Positions 1-12,260 of a stretch of 64,000 nt of DNA are shown here, one piece after another. This stretch comes from Ptychodera flava. Lineage: Eukaryota; Hemichordata; Enteropneusta; Ptychoderidae. Each line of letters begins with the position of its first letter. Within the stretch, counting starts at the first letter, position 1. The DNA is taken from assembly GCF_041260155.1 (NCBI RefSeq), contig NC_091944.1, forward strand, positions 28,090,332-28,154,331, in the 5' to 3' direction. The notes beneath the pieces were generated by a model, which worked only from the letters and a program-made list of their open reading frames with translations, was not told where the DNA came from and did no database searches. The translations under genes were made by a program, and so were the position numbers.

Positions 1-78
1 GAGAGGTTGTCACCATCGACTTACCAATCATAAGATATCCGCTATCACTCGCCGTGCTGTTATCAACTTCTGCATAAG

Positions 79-240
79 ATCGAGATATTGAAAGCAGCAG
101 GCAAAACCGTCAGTACAAAAGTAAACGAGTTGAGCCGTTCCCACGCCATTATTGGTGAACTGGATGAGAGAAAGACACAGAAAGGCGAGCAACTAACAAT
201 CATCAACAGGGAATATGCAGAAAGATACCGCTGCATCTGA
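79..240 (+). CDS. Possible 3'-terminal exon, coiled-coil-like protein (partial)
   Basis: An open stretch of 53 codons begins right after an AG at 77-78 and ends at TGA 238-240. The translation is rich in Lys, Glu, Ile and Leu and free of low-complexity DNA, unlike its surroundings; it looks like a short helical or coiled-coil tail (for example SRSHAIIGELDERK). There is no in-frame ATG near the start and the upstream bases hold stops, so an exon after an acceptor is more likely than a whole gene. The rest of the gene would lie to the left of the window. The family is not recognised, and a chance open frame remains possible. Confidence 0.3.
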   Translation: MEILKAAGKTVSTKVNELSRSHAIIGELDERKTQKGEQLTIINREYAERYRCI

Positions 241-3200
241 CTCCGACCGAACGACAGACAGAGAGGCAGAAGCATAAATGTTCCTAGAGAGTTTTTGAAA
301 AGGCGGGAAAACCATGCCTTGGATTCGTTACACAGAGCTTTACACGAGTTCACGAAATTTGGAAATGATGCATTCGCATATCGTCACCAATGGTCCTACT
401 TCTCTGTGTATGCATGTTATAACTACGTTGATGTGCTATCTAGAATCTAGTTCCTTCACATAATCTACCGACCAAAGATTAAAGTTACTGACGACGTTGT
501 TGTGATCTTACAATACTGAAGTGTTTTTCGTAAAGTCCACAAAGCCTGTCACTCGTTCACATAGTTCAAAACATCATCGCGATCGAGATTTCACAAGCCC
601 GCAATTTCTACAAGCTGGCATTGCAATGCAAGTTCTAAAAACTTGCACTGAAGCCGGTTTTAGCCTATTGGATGTTTGGAAACGGGCACCTACCTTGGTG
701 TTCAACTGGTATCGTCCTCTTGCACTCGGCAGAGGTAGTGCCAGGTTATCGCACTGGAGCACCGCTGTTAATAACCGGGGTTATCTCTGAGTGGCTAGCT
801 CCATGCAAATGCCTCGATTTCCTGCGATCATTTGTAATTGTTGACGTGACGGAAATGATAGGGCCAATCTGGTAATGTTATCAGATACTTGAAGCGCTGT
901 TCGCCGATAACATTTGACATAGCAATTAACAATCATTTGACAAGTTATTGTCCTTCGTGAAACTTTACCGGAGTTTTGTGTTTACTCCCGTATATGGTTT
1001 CGTCGTTTCCGTTGTAGCAGATCATCATTATGCCGAAAGGTTGCCTCAATATCCGAACAATGATATCTAATTATTTCTGAAAGGCCAAAAGGTTATCCTT
1101 GAAAACACGGTCCCTTCAACTGTGTCATTGAACTAAGTGAACAAGTTCTACATTTGATGTTTGGCAAATCTGTCAGCTTATACATATGTTAGCCCCGCGT
1201 AAAATAATCGTTCTGCAATCTTTGATTGGCTGGTAGCCATAACGTTCGATGGGATTACTTGTTTTTTTATGTTTAAAATCAACAACATTTTTTTGTTCTA
1301 GACCTCAAAGTATGTTGAGATACACATTCATTTTCCATGTACTGGTGCTGTGTTGACAAGCTAAATAGAAAGTGTTTTAAATTCAACATGTTTCGGGAAG
1401 GAGAACAAGAAACTGTAGTTGACATTTAAAATATCACAGCTTCTGGTCCTTTAATCTTCATATTACCATGCCCTGTCCATCGCATTTTAATTGGTCGCGC
1501 TGAACCACGTGACTGTGCGCACTGCTCACTGACAAGTTCTTGGGCCTGTTGTCGTTCGCACGGGAAATTTTCGTAGCGTTTGAGGGTATTGGGGGTTCGT
1601 TGATAATATAATGCAAATAACAGACTCCAGTTGACCAATAACGTTTATTTCTGGGCGCGGGCGAGAGGAAAGCCAAAAATTAACGGGGGAGGCTTGCCTC
1701 CCCCGTGGATTGTAAGCAGCACTTTAGATCTTTTTTATAAATTTTTCTGAACCTATAACTACAAACAGTGTAAAATTTTGGTCATCTCGTGGAAATTACC
1801 GTCATTATTTGTCTTTGAGATCACACCATTATGATTGAATATCCTAAGTTCGATTGTGTGACAGTCTTAATGAATCGTACTACAATGTAAATACTTTTAC
1901 CCTGACTATTGCGGGTGGTTTTGTGGTTCTTTTTACCCAACAACCGTGTTCTCGTGTACTTCAGCAATCAACCAATTTAAAAAAAACCGCACACTCGACT
2001 TTCATTGCACCAATCACATCCATCAATACAAGGCGAATGTATACATTCGACCATTCGAAAGGTACCTACGTTTGCTTGGCTTTCAGTCTGATCTTGCAGA
2101 CAGCACGGACACTGTTTGTTGAAGACTAGTCCTATACACTGTGCAGAATAAAGCCAACATACGGCTATCACAGCTGTCGACACAGCCACCAGTGTTAAAA
2201 GTTTCACTATGATGGCGAACCAGTCGTGAAAATAAATTAAATGTATATATTGCCTTAAAACGCCTTGGCCAAGGGTGGGATGTATCGACATAAGTTTGTT
2301 TTGTTTTTTTGTTTGTTGCTTTTCTTTGCGAGAATTCTTATGAAATTGAGCTTAAAACATATCACATGGATACGGAATCGTGAGGGGGCTACAGTATGAT
2401 TTGGTTGTCTTCAAGATTTCGCCAACGGAGGCCTGTGTCAAAAGAGATGCGTTGCACGGAAGACTAGTGAGGCCTGAGGAGTGGCCGCCGAGAAGGGAAG
2501 TTTGGAGAATTAGAGATTTTCCTCTTGGGGTTAAGATAATTGAAAGCTAATGGGAGGCAGATGAAGTTTTCAAATCGTGGTGGTGAGAGTTATTTACTCT
2601 AAAATAACTCAGTCCACCAATGTTTATTAAAATATCATATTTACATGTATAAAAGAACCCCTGCTTACAATTCCGCAAAATTAGTCGTTAAGCTGCCCCT
2701 CCTTCGAGTAGTAGTAATGGTGCTAATTTCCCCACATCAACTTTAGCATATAGTGCAACCCTGATATAAACCTGCTAATACGCAGACACTTAACACTCTG
2801 AATCTGTATAAACCTGACCTCTAGTTAAAGTCGTAGATTGACGGACATTGTACTTAGTTGATACAGACTTTGACTATTTTCGACAAATTTAAGGAGAAGC
2901 GTGGCATTAGACACGGGCAAATCGACGCCTTCAGGCCCAGACGTGAGATCTTCTCTTGTAGGAGAACATAATCGATTGGTTCTTGGCAATTTTTTTTATG
3001 GCAAGCAGCATTTTTCTTAGAAAATTACTCAACTCATACTACCTATATCAAATAATTTATTAACAATGAACAAGTTCAAAAATAAACGGTGACACTTTCT
3101 TGCATCTTCTGGGTGATATGATGAGACAGCCAAAGTGTCAGTTCGAGTCCAAGGAACCATATTTCAATACTTTTATCTGACCCTTGGACCTATGTGAAAT

Positions 3201-4563
3201 TATGCATCAGGGCAACGTGGCGTTCCTCTTTCTGTTACTAGGGCGTCTCGTTTGACGTTTCGATCTAACGTTGGGCTCCCCAAGGAAACAGAAAAACAGA
3301 AAAAAAAACATCTACGAATCACCGATAACTTCCTAGCGCTGCAGACAATAATGTTTAATTGCTATAATTCAAAAATGGCGAGCTATTGACATTTGAATTT
3401 AGATTGCGCAAAATTCACTTATTGAGCAGGCCACCGATTAATCGAACAAAACAGTCATTCGTGAACGATACTTTATCATAATCCATCAAAATTTACAATT
3501 TCACACGATCATATTAAATGCAAATATAAGTAAATAGCTACAGGTTTCGTCTACTAATCGAGCAGGGGCTGTGATGTCATGCAATGGTCAGAGACAGTCC
3601 CTGTGAGCCTCGGGTCGGTTTAGAACGCCTTGTGGTAATAACCATACGCATCCGATTGGTAATATGACAGGAATGTCATCCATTTCATTATGGGATAAAT
3701 GTAAAAGCGAACAGCCCATACTTATCTTCAGAGCTAGTTGTGTTTCACCGTGACTGCAAATCATTCCACACTTTATTACATTTTACGTTGATCGTTCACT
3801 TTGACCTCAACTTCGCTATAATTGCATAATGCCTGCACTCGCTACCTTTCGCCTAGTGACCAATAAGTCAAGAACTTGTAAACAAGGCCGTAAAATGGTA
3901 ATGGCATTGGCGTAGCAGTGTGAGAGGGTTTGATCATGCATGATATCCACATGTACAGACGTTGATATGACGAGTGTAAATTTCATTTGTATGTAAATAA
4001 CCACTGTAAAGATTGTATAAAGGAGGTGTCTCCACGAAGACAAGCACAGGTCTGGAGAAGGGACAACACTTGGCAATATGTACATCCATGTGTAAGAAAT
4101 AGACGGTGTTATCTTTGAAGAATTCGAGCCATTACTCTGCTTCTGTATCCATACGTCCACACGCTAGCTATTCTTCGAAGGGAGAGAGTGAGCGGTAATA
4201 ACATATACTTCTTTGTTGTATTACAATTAAAGTCAATTCTAAATGTAAATTTCCGAAAGGGTCAACTGTATTCTATGATATAAATCATAGATATTATCTT
4301 TCAGGATAGAGGATAATTGCGAATGCAATCAACATATTATTAAGTAAATAAGTCAAAGGGACGCTTTAGGCTTGCATTATTGTTAAATTCTAAAATTTGG
4401 AATGTAAATGTAAAAGACGAACTACATACAGGATAATTTTTATCTAGATAAGCATACAAAATAATTTTATGACATAATTGCATATTACATATTCTGTAAT
4501 ATTGACTGGTTTAAGATGTCTCTTTCTGCATATTCAATTGCAGCCATAAGAGGCATTGGATGA
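241..4563. other. Intergenic, no supported gene
   Basis: Short open frames on both strands show no recognisable domain, no splice-compatible neighbours and no codon bias. The only distinct structure is a perfect short palindrome at 1684-1705. The stretch lies downstream of the ZU5-death gene, so its 3' UTR probably falls in the part next to 4563, but no clear AATAAA on the minus strand was found there. Confidence 0.5.
1684..1705. repeat. Perfect GC-rich palindrome
   Basis: CGGGGGAGGC and its exact complement GCCTCCCCCG are separated by TT. It could form a 10 bp hairpin in an otherwise AT-rich context. The function is unknown; it may be the remnant of a mobile-element end. Confidence 0.7.
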
Positions 4564-5304
4564 TCAAATGATTTTCAAAACCCTCTCTACTCGACCTTTA
4601 ACCTCCTCGTCTATGGCAGCGATCGCCTCGAGGAGTTCTGTCAATGTGGGACGCTCTCCTGATGATTTTCGTTGCTTAATCCACATTTTCAACATTTTCT
4701 GAACCGGTGAAGCGTCCTCGTCGATGTCACTTGCGCTTTCATCAGCATCATCTTCTTCTTTCGTTTCATCACTAACCTCTTCTTTGTTGTCATCGTCTGG
4801 ATCTTCTGTGATATTAAGTTTGGTTTTGACATCGTCTGCAATGTCTGCTTCGATCAGTATGGCGGCTACATCCGGGATATCCTCTTTCCTCAAAATCGTA
4901 ACGCCCTCAACGATGTCTGCAGCCTCTGCGGTTTGTATCTTGAGACACAGTTGCCATAGGTCTTCCCTAATCTGCAAAGTCGACTTTTCCTCTCTGAATT
5001 CCTCTCCGATAATGAAGTTGCAGATCACTCTAGTTGGACTGATGTTAAACTGGCGTTCCACCCACGGAATAATGTGCAACAATTCCAAATTGTAAGCAAG
5101 GGCCAATCCCCGCCAATCTGGAGGAATAGCCGTTCGTCTGCTGTCGTCTTTCGTGTCCAAGATGTCGCACAATTTTTGGTAAACGTCTTCGGGTATCACT
5201 TGATATAACTCCCTTCTGAGCGAAATCTTTAAATGGGTTTCCAACTCTGATTCCTCGGCTGAATTACCATCCTTACCATCAATGTTTGTCATTTCCTCGG
5301 ATAC
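4564..5304 (-). CDS. Exon 4 of ZU5-death gene: tandem death-like domains
   Basis: This terminal exon encodes 246 residues after an AG acceptor at 5306-5305. Death module 1 has the UNC5-type signature: KLCDILD, then PPDWRGLALAYNLE, then ISPTRVI. Module 2 has the end of a death fold (KMLKMWIKQRKSSGERPTLT, then LLEAI) preceded by helices around DIPDVAAILIEADI. Between its early and late helices sits an Asp/Glu-rich insertion of about 30 residues (about 768-799). The frame ends at TGA 4566-4564. That module 2 is a true death domain is inference from the pattern. Confidence 0.78.
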   Translation of the reverse strand, partial: VSEEMTNIDGKDGNSAEESELETHLKISLRRELYQVIPEDVYQKLCDILDTKDDSRRTAIPPDWRGLALAYNLELLHIIPWVERQFNISPTRVICNFIIGEEFREEKSTLQIREDLWQLCLKIQTAEAADIVEGVTILRKEDIPDVAAILIEADIADDVKTKLNITEDPDDDNKEEVSDETKEEDDADESASDIDEDASPVQKMLKMWIKQRKSSGERPTLTELLEAIAAIDEEVKGRVERVLKII

Positions 5305-5430
5305 CTAATAACAAAGAACACATACAATTTTCCCATCACGTTTATTCAATATACGATTTTTTGTTGTCGTTTCAAGGGCGTACAATATCTTTCCTTGTGC
5401 ATATACGTACATACGCGCCGGCATACTATC

Positions 5431-5461
<31 letters not shown>

Positions 5462-6729
5462 TGTATGTATGTATGTATGTATGTATGTATGTATGTATGT
5501 ATGTATGTAGACGCATCTAAAAATGACAATAAGTGTTTTCTCTCCACGTTATCTAATTAGTAAGTCGTAACCACTCACCGTATTTCCTGATTCAGCATGT
5601 TTAAGTAAGAGTGGTGTAGCTGGTAATGGCGTCTTGTCTTGGTTTACGACAAGATACGCCCGCCGATCATCCATTCTCAAGTCGCCGGACAAATTCTTGA
5701 CACGGAACACCTGGTGGAATCCAGATGTATCAGACAGTGGCCAAATTTTGGACAGAGCGAACTTCTGAAAAATGTGAAAATCGAAAACGACCAGTTATCT
5801 AAAGGCAGAATGCGTCTCAGAGGCAAATTTTCGGAATCTAAATATCAAAACATTTTTCTGCTATACCGCTTGTGTTTACTGATTTTGCAACTTGTGGAGT
5901 AAATAAAGTATTCGTCGTCTTGTAATGGTGATAATAAAAAATATGATAATAAAAAAATGAATTAAGTTAGAGAAGACAAATTGTTGCCATGGTGATTGCA
6001 CCCATTTCGAATTTCAAATATCGGTGAAGTTTAGGTAATTTGCTTCTCGAGTACCAAACTTTGCGCGGAGACCCAAATTTTCATTTTTGATTTTGAAAGA
6101 AAGTGCTTTGAATTTTACTTCAGAAAAGTTTTCACAAGGGTTAAAATATTTTAGTTTCGAGGCCTTTACTATTCTCATACCTTGTTTTTCTCAAGTGTGA
6201 ACACCAGAAAGCATTTCAACCACTAAACGAATATACAACCAGTTGATGTTTTAAAGAATGGTGCCTTCCGAAGCGGATGGACAATTTTTTTTTGCTTGCA
6301 TATATTTGTAGTAACGCTAACACAACGTTATATGTATGCCGATAAAATCAAGCGCGTTTCTTGTTTTTGCTCATCTGTGTCAATTATACTTTTGGATTAT
6401 CTAATCTACTCCAATCCATATATTCGCGATTGATGTTAGGTAAATCCCTGAGAAGTTCACCGCAGTTGTACATGACACAGTTTTGTCTGCAACAGTTCCA
6501 CACATGTCACTCGTATAAATCGACAATTGTAATAAAGTCTCACCCTATTTCTGCTATCATCACACACATCCCAGCCGGCAGACGTGCCGGTAATGGCTGC
6601 AGTTACGTCACTTCCTTTCGAGTACAGCAAGATATGCCCAGAATGAGACAAGATTCCTCCGAATTGTTGTCTCTCTAAATATTTAACAATCTAGGGAGGA
6701 ATCACACAGTAAGGATTTCGATGTTAAAA

Positions 6730-6792
<63 letters not shown>

Positions 6793-8061
6793 TTTATTTT
6801 CTAGTCACAGCACAATAATACAGAGGTAAGTAAACGTGACTGAATATCCTCAAATTTGAGCTGTAACTACTGGTTTGTTTAAAGAGTTGGCATACCATAT
6901 ATCACTTTAAATATGGCAGAATAATACTGGTAAGAAAATTCAGATTAATGAAATGCCTTTTTCAAATGGAAAATTCTTCTCTATGCGTGGCTAAGTTCCT
7001 TTGTAATTCAAAATAGAATGCTTATTTTCCAATAGTCTCTTAAAAGTAATGTAAGCGGTTACAGTGAAAACTAAAATTCTCCTTTTAGTTGTGTATTTTA
7101 TTTTGCATTTGAACGTTGCATAACTTTTGTAAGATTTTTAAAGCAAAGTACTTTAACATCGGAAAGAGAAGATTATTTGACAGTGCTCTTCATATTAGCA
7201 TTGAGATTTGCCGCCTTCACATTTGAACTGTCACATTTGAACTGTATTTTTATTCCAGTCCTGACAGAGAGGAAATATGCAAATCACAAAAGATTCATAG
7301 ATGTTTATAGTGACGCTACCTTTACAGTCGCTGGTGAATCATTCCACACGTGGAGACGAAACTCTGAAATGTCCGTGTCTTGGTTACGCTGCTTTGGAGA
7401 AAAGAAAGTCCCAACACACATAGATTTTATCGGACAGCCGCTAAAGACGGTGGGTTCGGCGACGATTTTGAAACTTCCCGGTCTGTCGATGAAAATTACC
7501 GCGTCATGGGCTCTGACAAGGATCTGGATGTTGTCACCGTTCGCTAATTCCCATTTTTTATCACCCTCGGCGTTTTCTTCCTTCGTTTTGACGAACAGTT
7601 TCCATCTCGACGGCTCCGGTAAGCAGTGCGGTATGGTCAAAATGGCCGCCTCGTCCAACTTCAGTCCCCGCGGTCCAACGCATACGACAGGCGACACGTC
7701 GATTTGAGCGAGCGGTGACAACTTCGTCGGCATGGCAGCGTCTAAAGCAGATTCGGTGTCCAAGGAAAGATGAATTTCTTGGTTGCTTCCGAAGTGGTCG
7801 TGCGGAGGAATGAAAACGCTGACCCCGCCATCGTCGATACTCAAAAATCCCCCGTCACGATCCATCAATGACACTGCTGAGAGCTCAGTTTTGTAAACTT
7901 TGCTGTTCTTCTCGGATCCCTTTTTCACGGTTTTCCTTACGTCAGCAAGAACTCTGTTTAAGGCTTCGGCGACGTATTCTGTATGCAAATAAAATAATTG
8001 ACTTCTCATACTCAATAACAATCACAATGGGGAGGGACCGTGCGCACATACATACATATAT

Positions 8062-8094
<33 letters not shown>

Positions 8095-9474
8095 TGCATC
8101 TGTAAATAAGATTAAAGGCTTGGGAAGACATCACACGATCAGTAATGAAAGTCAAGAAAATTACCTTTTGCACATGTTAAACTGATGTATACATCTGATT
8201 GATATTGGGAAGCTAGCTATTACAACAATTTACATTGGATTTTGTGTTAAGGCTACGCCATTAATAATTAATACAAGATCATTTTTCAACGAAGAAGAAG
8301 ACGGGTAAGGTCGTTTGTTGCCGCAATGTCGTAGCAAGTAACTTTCCCCATCGATTTTCGGTACAGTGGCACCTTTCCCAATCACCCACAGACGCTGCAG
8401 TGCAGGGACCGTGTTGCAGGCTAGTACGGTCGTCGCTCAAGGAACCACTATAGATAGCGCCCTCTAACGATGCTTCTTTCCGTTCTATGTAGCCGTGGAT
8501 TATGAAAAACACCTACCATTCCTCATTTGTCTCGGAAAGAATGCAGCCAGAGACCAGACCGTAGAAATATGTTCCAGTATTTTCCTTGCATTCTCCATGG
8601 AAGACGACACCACGCTGAGTATGCCTCCACACTTGCCTTTGCCGACAGCCACGGATTCTTTGATCTGGGAGTGAAGAATCACGACCTGTCTATTTCTCTT
8701 ACTGTATTTGATCATTTTCGTCCAATCGTCCAGTTCTTTCATTATTTTCTTGTACTCTGCATGTTTTTCCAAGTCGTTTTTCATCGGTGAGAGTTCCTTC
8801 TTCAAGTCTTCCCGCATCTCGAAGATGTCAAGGTAGATCTTCTCGAAAGTCTTCAACTGCGTCGCTCTCTTGTCTTTTATCTTCTTCAAGTATCCTCTGC
8901 ACTTCGCCACTTCCCAGACGGCTTCAACGCGTTTTCCAAGGATCATCCTTCTCTTTGCCTGTATCGCTGTCTTCATTCCCGACAAAAATTCCTCCACATC
9001 CTCTGCTAGAAAGTCCTCCCACTTTTCCTTGAGCTCGTCCAGTCTCGATTGCTTTCGCTGCACCAGTCTCAGTATCGTCTGACGGTGCTTCTCGTACGCT
9101 TTAGATTTCTGAACCGTGTCGTCTTTCTTTCTTCTCCAAGGCAGTCTGTTAATCTTCATCGGAAGCGCCACCTCGCGATTGCCAACGTCTATCCACTTTT
9201 CGGAATCGGTGTGTCTGGGATGGATTTCTTGGTAAAGTCCGGGAAATTCAGCCTGCCCCTCAGTCAGGAAAAAGCGGTTCACTTCGCCCGAACTTGGCTG
9301 ACCCCGGTATTTCTGACCGGGGTCGATAGTTGACAGCATCATTTGCAGTTTCTCTCCCATCTTAATGTAGTCTTCGTCGGTCAGTCGAACAGAACCGCTG
9401 AATTCAAGTGGAGTATCATTTCGCCAACGGCTTGGGACGACGGTGGGCTCGAAATTCGCTGACGCCATTTTCAT
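4564..9474 (-). CDS. ZU5-UPA-death domain protein, four coding exons
   Basis: I join minus-strand exons 9474-8517, 7978-7320, 5764-5579 and 5304-4564. All three introns have GT donors and AG acceptors, with phases 1, 0 and 0. The summed length is 2544 nt, exactly 848 codons including stop, which strongly supports the model. The protein of about 847 aa has a charged helical N-terminal third, a ZU5 domain at about 361-455, a UPA domain at about 455-601, a UNC5-like death domain at about 640-735 and a second death-like module at about 740-845. No signal peptide or membrane segment is seen, so a cytosolic adaptor or signalling role is likely. ZU5-UPA-death cassettes in UNC5, PIDD and ankyrin act as autoinhibited signalling supramodules (family knowledge). 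Similarity to vertebrate DTHD1 is possible but not checked. The start could also be the second ATG, at 9468, which has the better context. A stop directly precedes the first ATG, so 5' UTR exons may lie upstream. Confidence 0.78.
5433..5509. repeat. (TATG)n microsatellite in intron 3
   Basis: An uninterrupted tetranucleotide tract of about 19 units lies between exons 3 and 4 of the ZU5-death gene. It produces meaningless open frames in all phases. Confidence 0.95.
5579..5764 (-). CDS. Exon 3 of ZU5-death gene: rest of UPA domain
   Basis: This 62-codon exon (186 nt, phase 0 at both ends) is flanked by a CAG acceptor and a GTGAGT donor. The translation includes FHQVFRVKNLSGDLRM and a segment that fits the end of a UPA domain, as expected between ZU5 and death. 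The flanking introns hold a long TATG microsatellite on one side and a copy of a dispersed repeat (about 5995-6180) on the other. Confidence 0.75.
5995..6180. repeat. Diverged copy of a dispersed TTAA-type element
   Basis: The stretch around GAATTTCAAATATCGGTG, followed by a TTTGCTTCTC-like segment, matches the element seen complete at 54394-54743 and older copies near 33480-33820 and 56040-56360. It is partial and older, and lies in intron 2 of the ZU5-death gene. Confidence 0.6.
6732..6787. repeat. (TC)n microsatellite
   Basis: About 28 perfect dinucleotide units lie in intron 2 of the ZU5-death gene. Confidence 0.95.
7320..7978 (-). CDS. Exon 2 of ZU5-death gene: ZU5 domain and start of UPA
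   Basis: The acceptor is TTTGCATACAG and the donor GTAGCG. Joined in phase 1 to exon 1, it reads without a break. The ZU5 core is plain: GGFLSIDDGGVSVFIPPH near the start, then a stretch ending in LTIPHC. After it come strands typical of UPA, including a run ending in FRLHVWND, matching the family pattern in which UPA follows ZU5. It encodes residues 320-539. Confidence 0.85.
8062..8092. repeat. (ACAG)n microsatellite
   Basis: About seven to eight tetranucleotide units lie in intron 1 of the ZU5-death gene. Similar ACAG tracts end the tandem-repeat element near 47000. Confidence 0.9.
8517..9474 (-). CDS. Exon 1 of ZU5-death gene: helical N-terminal region
   Basis: This exon encodes residues 1-319 plus one base and ends at a strong donor (GTAGGT). 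Residues from about 120 to 270 are dense in Lys, Glu, Arg and Leu with heptad-like spacing (for example SRLDELKEKWEDFL), so long helices or coiled coils are expected. Residues 1-110 have no recognised fold. This N-terminal part is not found in the membrane receptor UNC5, which has extracellular Ig and thrombospondin repeats, so this is a soluble, differently built relative. Confidence 0.75.
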
Positions 9475-11750
9475 TTACTTAGGTGGACCCAGATGATGTT
9501 TCATTCAAAATCCATTAAAACTTACTGTACGGCTAAGAATCACCTGCAAAATTGAACAGAGAAACACGTATTTTAAAAAATCGTGTCGATCGGATTAATG
9601 CTTTGCAGTAGTCGGTTTTCCTGTCTTTGACACGGACACAAATGAACGGGTTGAGTTATCTGACAATACGAACACTGTCTGTTGCCAGGACACGCACTGA
9701 TTCCTCAAGTCCAATAAAACTACCACGTCTATCGTACCTGACCCATCGCAAAGCTAGGATTATGATCATCAAATAGTTATAGCGACACCTAACGTAGCTA
9801 CCCAGGTGATTGTAGCATATGCTTTGAGTGCCGAGTGATTTAATGTCAGCGTATTGTGAAGTTTAATATTATAATAACGTTTATTGGCTAGAAACTAGCG
9901 CTCATGTTTTCAACACGAAGCTTTAAAGAGGGCGTTACGGATCAATAAACACGTCCCCACCGGTGTATATATGCAAATATACGTCTTACTATGTGATTTC
10001 GTTATCCTTCACGTAAACAAATTTGAACTAACCATTTGTTCTAATCGGTGTGATGTTTTTAAAAAAATTAAAAACCTGTGATAACTCTGCGTTTTGTATA
10101 CGTTTCCCTGCGTGATCCTAATTCCCCCTTGTGACAATAGTACTTTTGAGTGAATGCCTTTCAATGGATATTACCCTTTCAAACCATTGGGTACTGTGAA
10201 CAGTTATCTATTGTGCGCTATGATTGTTGTCCTTCACAACGGGCGTGGACACAAAGAACTAAGACGTTGTGTTGTATGTACATAAAATTATATGGCCGAT
10301 ATAACGCTGGTTTTTTACATTTGCTGGTGTTTCCACTTAAGTTGGTGACTTGTCAGTTTGTTGAACGACTTACATGACTTATAGAAGTCAATCGGCAAAG
10401 ATTAACCCGTGAGCACGGACACAGCTCGTCCCATTGGATTGTTTCCCTTATGTATAGACGAATATATCATGTGTTGTTGCTCGAATTATCAAACAAAATA
10501 TTGGTATGACGAGACATGATTTTCTAAACCGGGGCCGAGTTGAAAAGGAAATGTTATATGAAGTGTTTAACTGATTTCTTTCTGGTTATTTTATACGCGT
10601 AGAAGACATCAACATGACCGTCTTCAAAACAGGTTTTCTGATGTGCTTGTCAGTGCGGACTCTAGGGAAGAGGCCTACAAAGATATGTCTCGCTGGAATC
10701 CAGTATGTGGTTGAGAAAAGATCTGAAAAAGTGTTTTCGAACATTTTGTGAATGGTATTACGACTCAACTCACGGCAATGTAAAGTAAATGTAAAGTAAA
10801 TGACGGGAATCACAATTCGGTCACATTCTCCCGTGAAACTAGTCATTTTTAGGGGAAAATGTGAGCAGTCGAATATAACCCATTTTCCGCTGAAAGACCT
10901 AACACAGTTTGATTTTGTCTAACTAGAGAATCAAAACAGAAGAGCGACGGAAGTCGGAAAGGTTACCGATATTAAATGTTAGCTGTACTTACGAAAAAAA
11001 AATTGCAACGGCCATTTCTCAGAGTTTCCAATCCCATTACTTGTATGTAGGTTGTCAAAATAACAACAGACGTGGCTCAAGTGGAGTACAAGTTTACGAT
11101 GACTTCATTAGCGGTGTAAATAGCATTGACCATGGCATGGAGAAACGATGAGTTCACGATATAAACGCTGACAAACTGTTATCCAAGTGCTCCTTTTTTT
11201 CGATATAATCCAAGACAGGAGTTCGGTCTTTGCGGACCTAACAACCAGTCGAGTTGTTTATGGGAAGCGATTATATTTATGATAGCGCTGACCGATGTCA
11301 GTGGGGGCGAGGTGTCTTTTATCATATACTCGCAGATCCTTAGCTGCTATTCATTACTCCCGCCGTCGCTGGGAGAACACGATTAGCTTGACAAAAAACG
11401 TCAGCACACCGTTAACGGTGTCCATTCAAGGACACACAGGGTCATGACCTAAAAAGCCTCTGGTATACATATCTACCGCATGCAGATTCAACTGCTCAGG
11501 TCTGCGACGTAAACGGGCATAAGCTCAGCTAAGCCCAGCACAGACACTTTGTTTCGGCACGACTTCTCCTGGTTTATCAGATCCGGGCAACTTTTAATAC
11601 AACGAAAAGCGGATGTAAGGCCTGTGAAATTTTGTGTCCTTTTAAGTTACATTGAACAATCAAACGCAGATTTGCTCTAAGTCTCTGGGCATATAACTAT
11701 CAAAACGTATGATAAATTGAAGGACTAAACATCAGCAGACTGTCACCCCA
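9475..11750. other. Upstream flank of ZU5-death gene, no gene seen
   Basis: This would hold the promoter and any 5' UTR exons of the minus-strand ZU5-death gene. A possible tiny 5' exon is bounded by a TTTGCAG acceptor and a GTAAGT donor near 9525-9545 on the minus strand, but this is weak. No open frame looks coding and no clear TATA element was found at a defined start site. Confidence 0.4.
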
Positions 11751-12260
11751 AGGGAGCCTTCAGTAGTTACAGGGGGTAGGCCGGGCGAATGGGGGTCAGT
11801 TTTTAGAAAACTGTCAAAGGAGGAGGGTCACTTTTTATGAACCTATCTTTGGGGGGATCACTTTCAACAGAAGATGATTTAGGCCTACGGCCAAATCTTC
11901 GAATGTATTGGTGATAAAATACATTGATTCTTTTAAACACATTTACACATTATCGACAAGCTTCACGAGCAAAGAAGATGCAGTGGTATCCTTTATTATA
12001 CACCTTGAGCCGTTAAAACTGATGAAAGACAAGAGACAAAAACATATGGGACAGATGGTAAAGAGCATATCAATTAAAAAATGTCTATAAAAGCACAGAT
12101 ATTGTTAGTTTTATGTTTTATTTTGGCAAAAATTGATAATAGTTCTCTCATAGACTATGTATAGTGAATCAACATTTCGTTGAAATTCCAAAATCCAATT
12201 TCTTGTACACATATCCATTTATTCTATTGAAATGTAATTTTGATGTTGATTTATCAGATA
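11751..12260. repeat. Degenerate copy of the GGGAGCGTTCAG element family
   Basis: It begins with GGGAGCCTTCAGTAGTTACA and a GGCCGGGCGAA segment, like the left end at 18378. It continues into G-rich strings and then a unit resembling the 187 bp repeats inside that element (AATCAACATTTCGTTGAAAT near 12170). No right end was found, so the copy is truncated or decayed. Confidence 0.5.

Noticed and set aside
521..790. 89-codon open frame and its antisense shadow
   Set aside because: No domain, no start context and overlapping equal-length frames on both strands; coding cannot be supported.
3131..3165. GTTCGAGTCC-like string as a tRNA T arm
   Set aside because: No matching A box, acceptor or anticodon stem could be folded around it.
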